Of a stretch of 64,000 bases of DNA, positions 57,166-64,000 are shown piece after piece. The first letter of the stretch is position 1. Each line of letters opens with the position of its first letter. The position numbers and the translations under genes were made by a program. A model generated the notes under the pieces. That model saw only the letters and a program-made list of their open reading frames with translations, ran no database searches and had not been told where the DNA came from. Source of the stretch: Saccharina japonica (taxonomy: Eukaryota; Sar; Phaeophyceae; Laminariales; Laminariaceae); assembly GCA_008828725.1 (NCBI GenBank), contig MEHQ01000919.1, positions 124,001-188,000 on the forward strand, in the 5' to 3' direction.

Positions 57166-57539
57166 TAATTTTCACTATTAAGAATAAGGCTACGTACACA
57201 TTGTCGGATGACAAAAAATGAAATACTAATAATATGCCATGTACAATATACCTACCAGTATAAGTCAAATAATGGATGGAAAGACGAACAGTTGAGACAT
57301 ACCCATAGATCCCCTTGTCCCCCATTTTGCGCATATGCTTGCATGGTTTTGATGAGTCGCTTAGTGTTCTGTACGTGAATCATCATATAATGCAGCAACC
57401 CCGTGATCGCGCGCATGCAAGAGAAAAAGAAGAAACAAGTAAAATGGTAACAGAGTGGAACATAAGGGAAAACATATTATTACAATCATACGTATCATGA
57501 ACACAACCAAAGATAAAAGAGCTGCCAAACAGTTAGACT

Positions 57540-57660
57540 TTGCACATAGGTTTCCTTTGTTTCCGTGGTTTTCTGCTTTCGGGAATCTAATGAGTGGTCA
57601 ACGCTGAAGCTCATGCTGCACATCGTCGGATGGCAAAGATGATGATAATAATGATAAGAT
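57540..57660 (+). repeat. Non-LTR 3' tail, well-conserved copy
   Basis: AGACTTTGCACATAGG, TTTCCTTTGTTTCCGTGG, GAGTGGTCAACGCTGAAGCT, CATGCTGCACATCGTCGGAT, then a GATGATGATAATAATGATAA tail. Close to 31290-31415. Confidence 0.75.
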
Positions 57661-57936
57661 ATAATACGCTGATTCAAATGAAGAAGACAGGAGAAGACAA
57701 GACTGTCTATCTAATAACCCCGGAATTAAAGAAGAGTAAACAAAGTCGACAGCTCTAGCACAACGCGTGTAGGGTCAAACCTATCCTCGGTTGTCAATAT
57801 TATAATATCGGCGGATTTCCGACCTCTAGATATAGGTCAACATACGAGTATGAGCATCCGTGCATGAACACATCCCTGCGTAAATATAAACGATCTTGTT
57901 CAACGACTGGCCTTGGCTAGGGTGAACAGTTACCGT

Positions 57937-58320
57937 CGCCAGTGTACGAGAGAGTGCTGTGCTGTCTCACGTACTCATGTGTATATACACTCGTATACCT
58001 GCGCATGCATACGGAGTGCCCGGTAACACACAATGTCTTGCTCTTGGAGCCGGGTCGTGGATACCAAACAACAACACATATAATACAAGTATACTCGTAC
58101 GTATATACGACGCGGATACGTAGTTGATACCAGGTTTGTACATATCAGACAACACCCATATAATACATACGTCAACTCGACACTGTCTGCTGTGATACAT
58201 CATCAGTACGTATACGAGTACCATTACCAGTGTGGCACGGGAGAGTGCTCTGTCTTATGTATATGAACTGTGTACTCGTACCTGCACATACATAGGAAGT
58301 GCCCGGTAATATTGTCGGAG
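57937..58320 (+). repeat. Two copies of a ~90-bp block, ~290 bp apart
   Basis: 57937-58031 (CGAGAGAGTGCTGTGCTGTC through GGAGTGCCCGGTAA) recurs at 58228-58318 with substitutions. Confidence 0.65.
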
Positions 58321-58379
58321 ATCACCGTAAGGATCTCCCATGCAAGTATCACCAAGTCACCCTGTTCATAAGATCTCTG

Positions 58380-58905
58380 GTAAGTAGGCCCATGCAACAT
58401 GACCAAGCTTCGCGAACTCGGGACGGCTTTGAACACGAGCAGAGGCAGGAGGAGGGGATGTTATCTAGAGGCCTTCAGAGACCCCGTCCGTTTCTAAAGC
58501 AGTGGTGCTTTCGTCGCGCACGGTGACCAGAAGGCGACGTATGATACGAGTACGACCACCAGAGCGAGGATGAACGATACAATCTCAGCAAAGGTTAAAA
58601 GTAGCAACCGCACTGCTGCATGCAATACTCGTACGTAGAGCAGCCGCGAATCGCTGTGGCCACGACGACAAGCACGGCGCACGTACGAGTTGTACTACAG
58701 TATGCCAGCCTGCAACGTAAGAAGACGGTGCCGGGCATGCCGGCGTAGGGAAAAGCGTGCGTTTTGAACGTGTGTGAGAGAAAAAACAGTTTTTTTTTTG
58801 CATGTGCATTTGCTCCACTCTAAGTTGCAATGATAAAGTGGGCATCAAATATCACTTGTTTAAAGTATTGTTTTTTGGGCATCAGACAAACTATATATAA
58901 TAAAT
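58380..58905. repeat. 530-bp dispersed repeat, copy 2
   Basis: Direct copy of 32371-32898 with small indels, from AAGTAGGCCCATGCAACATG to TATATAATAAATAGATAC. Confidence 0.8.
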
Positions 58906-58991
58906 AGATACTACTGAAGTCTATATATTTAAGTAAGATTCTATATTTGGGAGTCCGATCAGTGTACGTGAATTGTAGATTGTTGGTGTGT

Positions 58992-59460
58992 GCTGTCTTC
59001 ACATTAAACCCGTTCTTTCTACCCAACCACATCAGTACACACAGTGTGTTTCCTGATTCCTAATCCTAGAGAGATCAAATTATGTGGTCACAGACTGAAA
59101 CAGAGAAATACCGCAACAAAACAAACGCAAATTAATGGGCAAGGCAAGTGAGATGCTAACGTACCGGGTAAGAGAACACAACGACACGAGCCGAACCGAG
59201 AAATAAGAACAAAAAGACAAATAAAAAGAACGAATTCTGAAACGAAACAGAATGCAAATGACGCACGGAGACAGAAGCGCCCCTAGAAGAAAACACACAC
59301 GTGCCCAAGAGAGGAACAGATAACTGCTGCACGGCCGGGGCAACACGAAGAAGAGGAAGACACCGGCAAAGGGTGGTTTCAAAAGGAGAAACAAGGCAAA
59401 AAAGCAAGAAAGAAGACACGTAGAAGAGAGGAAAAGAGAAAAAATCGTTCTCAAGGCGAT
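58992..59460 (-). repeat. LINE 3'-end fragment, second copy
   Basis: On the minus strand it ends GGGTTTAATGTGAAGACAGC, the same terminus as the LINE at 25749. It shares GTGGTCACAG with that element's 3' region, and the upstream part is purine/pyrimidine-biased like it. No coding remains recognised. Confidence 0.5.
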
Positions 59461-59589
59461 GATAATAACAGCTGTGTGTGTTTTTTGCTCAGTTTTTTTT
59501 TATATATTTAAACGCTCCGTTTAATTCAATCACGCACCAACACTCGAAATAAAAACGAACGAAAAACCGGTGCTGTTATCCGGGTATCC

Positions 59590-59870
59590 CCTGGGCATCT
59601 CCGGACATGTTCCAGATGGATTCCTCTGCGTCATGTATAACGTCTGTATGTTCTGTACGCCCCGTGCTACAATACCCGGGGTAAGGATACAACTATTTTA
59701 TACCCGCACGGAACTTTTGTGAGTTCTGTACGCCTGTGTCACAATACCCGGAACTTCTGTGAGTTCTGTAATACTTTCACACCCGTACCCGGAACTTCTG
59801 TAAGTTCTGTAACACTCCCATACCCGTACCCTAAATCCACAAACCCTACAGAACATAACCTTGGAATCTT
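59590..59870. repeat. ACCCG/GGAACTTCTGT array, one end recognisable
   Basis: Units of ~45 bp contain ACCCGTACCCGGAACTTCTG and TGAGTTCTGTA. The right end, CCCTACAGAACATAACCTTG, resembles the right end of the ACCGGT element (CCCTACAGAACTTGCCTTTG at 18026-18045), so it is probably a truncated relative of that family. Confidence 0.6.
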
Positions 59871-59999
59871 GGATCTCGCGTGCAGATCACAGCAAACTAT
59901 AAATGCAGTACGAGTACGAACGTATAAATACAATTCCGGAACCATTTTTGCTAAAAACAAAAAATGCTCTCGATAACCACATTATTCGTGAGCGTTGCA

Positions 60000-60445
60000 G
60001 CGTCCACTGCCTACAAGTTCACGGCACAGGCACACGCGAGGCCCTGCACGGTGCAAACCAGACCGGCGGGTACGATGGCGGATGAATCGCCCGAAGACGT
60101 TCACCGCATTGCGAGAAAAAAACCGGACACGCTCCAGATGGGCGCATGCGGTAGATATTTTTGTGGATCGTACGGTCCAAACAGTTAGTTATCCCACACG
60201 GGACTGTGAGAAAATACGTATGGCGAGCCCGTGACAAAAAACATGAACTCCTTAAAACACACACATCCGTGAGACACGGCTTGAGCACGGCCGAGGCCAC
60301 CGCTGGTACGGTAGACAGAGAAGGGGTCAGCGAGTACGATGAAGAAGTAGCGGGCCGAGAGGTGGACCTCATCGCGAGGTATCGCGAAAACGGCTCAATT
60401 TCTCCCTGATAAATGCTGGGGAGCTTTCACAAAGCAGCAACATCG
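60000..60445 (+). pseudogene. Fossil gene segment, partner of 20130-20560
   Basis: Aligns with the minus strand of 20243-20543: YPTRDCEKIRMASP, a stop, then RETRLEHGRGHRW and PHREVSRKRLNFS in shifting frames. Several stops and indels make it a decayed copy. Identity unknown. It is broken at 60445 by the inserted element, and its continuation is at 62778-62835. Confidence 0.45.
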
Positions 60446-61159
60446 TCAGAGTACCATACCAGTCCTATGGACTAAGTCAATGACTCGCCAGTGTCAGTCC
60501 TTTCGGAAGGAATCGGTCCTCAGGGTACCTGAGGGGCTGAAAGGACTGAGTCCAACCAGTCCACAGGGTACCTGAGGGCCTCAATACACTGAGTCCAACC
60601 AATCCTCAAGGTACTTGGGGGGCTTAAAAGACTGAGTCCCACCAGTCGTCAGGGTACCTGGGGGTCGGAAAGGACTGAGTCCCACCAGTCCTCAGGGTAC
60701 TTGGGGGGCGGGAAGGACTGAGTCCCACCAGTTATCAGGCCTGAAAGGACTGTGCACCGAGGGCTCCTGCACTGGTGTGCCGATCTTGAAGATAATGTAT
60801 TGCTGTATACATTGCTGTGGGTGCTTTCGGAGGTTTAATCAGTGCAAAACGTACATGAAACACGTGCTGGTTGACTATTTTTCAAGTAGTTTTTGTGGGC
60901 CCTCCGACTTCACAAAAACACTTACTGCAGGTTACTCGTATCCTCGTAGAGTATAGTGCATACAGCAATGTATAGTACTGTAGGCTATAGTGTATACTGT
61001 ACCTGGTAGTGTATAGTGGCCGCCTTTACCGCAATCCTGAATTATTACGAGTATATAGGATAAAGTATAGAAATCGGGGACTTGGTTGTGGCCCGCGTGT
61101 GGTTCCAGTGTTATGAGACCGAATATTTCGAAAAACGCCAAAAACACTACTTTAGACAC

Positions 61160-61196
61160 TAAACCTAACCCTAACCCCGACCCCGCCCCGACCCTT
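61160..61196. repeat. Short telomere-like CCCTAA patch
   Basis: AACCTAACCCTAACCCCGAC followed by CCCGCCCCGACCC. Only about two telomere-like repeats, grading into a CCCCG run. Confidence 0.5.
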
Positions 61197-61429
61197 ATGA
61201 GCTTTGTCTCGAAAAAATCAGGCGTTTTTTTTTCGAAAATTGGTCGACCACACTAAAAGGTATATAATAAAATATTCCCCGATTTACATACTTTATCCTA
61301 GATATGGTTCAGTGGTGCGGTAAAGGCTACTGGTCTAGTGTGCAGTGCTAGGTGTATACCTGGCAGTGCATAGTTTATATAGTGTACCAGTATAGTTTAC
61401 ATAGTGTATAGTGTGTATCTGGTATAGTG

Positions 61430-61465
61430 TACAAGGGCTCCGCTCCTCGGGCGGCTCACGCCGCC
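61430..61465. repeat. TACAAGGGCTCCGC head with a different hairpin
   Basis: It starts with the same TACAAGGGCTCCGC as the 1268-bp repeat, then GGCGGC-TCAC-GCCGCC (61450-61465). The following body is unrelated to that repeat. Confidence 0.65.
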
Positions 61466-61639
61466 AGCTACGCTCGCGCAGAGAAAGAGGCACAGAAAAG
61501 GCCCATGATGTAGTGCAAGCACCGACTTGAAAATGCCAAAAGGTTTATGGTGCAGCGAAAAAACGGCGGACTTGACATACATGCATACAAAACATGCTCG
61601 GGATGCTCATTTTAGCCCCATGCTCCAACATGACAAAGA

Positions 61640-61750
61640 AAACGGTACGTTCGAAAAAAAAAAGCACAGCAGCACGGCTCACGGCACGGCCCTGGGCTGC
61701 CTGCTGTGGGGGTGTGATTGTACCTTTTTCGTGATTATGTGTGGTAGTAT
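61640..61750 (+). repeat. Dispersed ~110-bp repeat, copy of 23540-23660
   Basis: AAGCACAGCAGCACGGCTCA, GGGCTGCCTGCTGTGGGGG, CCTTTTTCGTGATTATGTG. Confidence 0.7.
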
Positions 61751-62777
61751 AACAACAGTAGTAGTTTAGTACTTCGTACTTTGTATACGTTTTGTGTAAA
61801 AGAAAAAAAGCACAGCACCAGCACGGTCGTCAAGTTGTCGAGCACGACAAAGAAAAATCCACAAAATATAGAAAGACGTACAAACATCATCGTACTCGAA
61901 AAAAACAGCAGGAGAAGCGAAAAACAAAAACGAAAAAGGAACGGTCGAAAAAACAAAAATCAAGACAACACGAAAAATTGATTTTGAAAAAAATCCCGTC
62001 GGGCCGTCGTGTCTGTGATGATTGGACCTGATTGCAACGCATTTTTTTGTGAACATCTGTCGCGTTCTGTCAGCCTCGACGCTCCCCGCCCCTCTGCGAT
62101 CACCTCGCCACGATTCGGTCTGCCTCTCTGCCCCAGTGAGCACCGTGGCCCTTGTTCACCCGTTCGACAATGATGGTGTTTAAACCGCGTGGCTGTTTAT
62201 TTGTGAATCATATTTGTTCGAGAAATAAACACCCCTTAAATGTTATTTTACAGACGGAAACGACCCTTATAATTTCGGACATACTCGATTGATACAGCAG
62301 CAGCAACGCAGACAAAGCCTCTTCATGCTTCCCTCGTGTTTCGATGGACACGCCACGCCTAGCCACGAAAAAGGCGACCGCGCTCCTCCTGAACCCCCTC
62401 TACTGGCCAGCGCCCTCCCATACCCGCAATGGCACCGGGCTCACCCGCGCTACCGTGCTCTCTGAGCACACGCACGAACCCAAAACTGAAAAAGGAAAAG
62501 GACTCTCGCTAACTATTAATGAAGTATAGGGAACAAAGAGAGAAAGTAACGCTTCGCAGGAAATGAAAGGTGGCGGTGTCGAAGTGGGACTCAGGGGCCA
62601 GGGATGGGCGATCCCTGAAATAGATATTAGTAAGTATATATATACAGTGTATACAGGCAGTGAATCATGAGTCCCACCAGTCCTCAGGGTACCTGGGGAC
62701 CCGAAACGACCAAGTCTCACAAGTCCCAAGGGTACGAGAAGCCCAAAGGTCTGGTACCCGGAGGACTGGTACTCTGA

Positions 62778-63084
62778 CAACCTTGCAAAGTAGCACCAAC
62801 AATTATATACGTGTATTTATAACATACCTGGTACGCATACGACATTGGAACTGCATTTACGGCATGACAGCCAAAGGTGGTCGCAGCTCGTGGCTCAAGC
62901 TTTCTACATCACGCACGCAGCTACAGCTCCACAACCACGCGATTGCCTCGTACAACCTACGTACGGCATGGCAAATATCGGGGGCGCCAGCTCTGGTGGC
63001 ACGACGACCGCAGATATCGGCAATGGGCAGCAAGCGGGTTCCTCTGCGGATCCCGAGGGGGGCAATCGAGTTCCTGGAGGATGC
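62778..63084. other. Continuation of the fossil gene, then unassigned
   Basis: 62778-62835 (AGTAGCACCAACAATTATAT) continues the fossil family segment seen inverted at 20150-20185. From 62860 an open frame without recognised motif leads into the tandem repeat. Confidence 0.4.
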
Positions 63085-63390
63085 CCACTATGAGCTGTAT
63101 GATCTCGTTCTTGCACACACGCTTGCCCGAGTGGAATCTGCATGATCTAGCGCTTGCACACCGTTTACCAGGGTGAGACCTGTATGATGAAGCTCTTGCG
63201 CACAAGTTTGGGGGTATTCGGATGGGATCTGTATGATCTACAGTACATTTTTCACACAAGGTTACCCTGCGTGGTGGGATCTGTATGGCGTAGGGCCTTA
63301 CACGCGCGTGTGCATGGGTGGGATCTGTATGATCTTACAGGCATGTTTGCCTGGGTGGAATCTGTACGACCAGATCTTACAACATATCCA
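63085..63390 (+). repeat. Degenerate ~50-60-bp tandem repeat
   Basis: GGGATCTGTATGATCT or variants recur at about 63097, 63130, 63174, 63222, 63268, 63318 and 63357, each followed by a CTTGCACACACGTTTGCC-like part. In some frames the units read W-(D/N)-L-(Y/H)-D-L, but the frame shifts between units. Confidence 0.7.
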
Positions 63391-64000
63391 TAGTGGACGA
63401 AAATTAATGACATTATCTAAATTGCTGACCTGTCCGAGGTGTAAAAATAAAAAACGCAACAACTCAGAATTCCTGGTAGCACAAGGACACCGAGATCCCT
63501 GCCGGCCCTCAGGCTCGGAGCCTTCGGCGGTGGGTATTCTTGAACCTCACCCTCTTCTAGCCAAATCCATAAAAGCCCTACTCAAAAACCAGCATACAAA
63601 CGCGGTGGAAATCGGGGAAGATGACCCCTCTCGAAAACAATACAGAGTACTACCACAAATCGGGAATGAGAAACAATACATCCCTAGGATTGACAAGATA
63701 CTCTAAATAACAAAAGCATGGACTCCTTCGTATGTAAATCCTTGAAAGTGCCAAAAAGCAAAGGACTACCATTCTTATGTACAACACCAGCAGCATTAAA
63801 TAACTTTTAAGCCAAGTTTCTGCCCTGTGATATATTCGCATGCCACGTACACCAGAACTAGGTAGAAGTGAGCATCAGGTCAGACGAACGCAACTTTACC
63901 CTGGAAGGGTTACCCCTACGTGGATGCAGCTGCATGTCGCTTGGCTCCATGCTAAGGAAACGCTGGGCAGTTCAACGAAGGACATTTTCGCTGGATATAC
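63391..64000. other. Unassigned right end of the window
   Basis: A plus frame 63233-63706 is open but is partly made of the preceding repeat and has no recognised domain. The window ends without a gene being evident. Confidence 0.35.

Larger units (their letters stand above)
60446..62777. mobile_element. Element with CCTCAGGGTACCTGAGG arrays
   Basis: Ends TCAGAGTACCATACCAGTCC at the left and GGACTGGTACTCTGA at the right are inverted relatives. Flanks CAACATCG and CAACCTTG match at 6 of 8, and the flanking fossil gene resumes on the other side. The array units (60490-60745, again 62665-62770) repeat CCAGTCCTCAGGGTACCTGG and GGACTGAGTCC. The ~1.9-kb centre is non-coding. Confidence 0.65.

Noticed and set aside
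56580..57221. A 213-codon open frame with Gly-Ala-Val-Arg-Cys repeats
   Set aside because: It is the translation of the GGTGCGGTTC minisatellite inside a hAT-like element; other frames are open as well.

Overview
The window is repeat-rich nuclear DNA of a eukaryote. The evidence is a spliced gene with a GT-AG intron, fragments of LINE-type retrotransposons, a Pol III-type SINE, satellite arrays, long microsatellites and many TIR-bearing DNA elements. I found no convincing host housekeeping gene, rRNA or functional tRNA. The style of the pogo-like transposase and LINE fragments makes me guess a stramenopile (brown alga, oomycete or relative), but the sequence does not prove this.

Layout. 1-5600 is a ~180-bp satellite interrupted by an apparently complete pogo/Tc1-mariner element (904-4639): 25-bp TIRs, TA duplication, and a 638-residue two-exon DDE transposase on the minus strand. 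5600-10020 holds decayed genes, including a second DDE transposase that has lost two catalytic positions. 12104-18155 is an AATTG-motif array carrying two younger nested insertions (13322-14855 and 16064-18045). 19360-25150 holds satellite relics, a fossil gene family, the first copy of a 1268-bp dispersed repeat (21467-22734) and a 797-bp MITE-like element (24353-25149). 25703-31420 holds two LINE fragments, a GAGTACTC-array element, and a 2.5-kb unit bounded by ~190-bp inverted arms with a ~650-bp CTG/CTA microsatellite inside. 32370-34620 is a 530-bp dispersed repeat followed by the same satellite in the opposite orientation. 36100-40733 holds a second GAGTACTC element with a perfect 8-bp duplication, a foldback element and a nearly identical second copy of the 1268-bp repeat. 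40850-44620 and 46753-49530 hold nothing I recognise. 44629-46744, 51259-54347 (with a nested SINE and a nested MITE), 56555-57165 and 60446-62777 are further TIR elements filled with short-motif arrays.

The main observation is that at least seven elements of different sequence share one architecture. They have short TIRs, mostly beginning with the hAT-like signature YARNG, and 8-bp flanking duplications (five perfect, two 7/8). Six of the seven have interiors built largely from tandem copies of a short motif private to that element, usually one with dyad symmetry. None encodes a recognisable transposase, so they look like non-autonomous hAT-like elements whose interiors expanded as motif arrays, possibly binding sites. 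All coordinates and repeat comparisons were made by eye.
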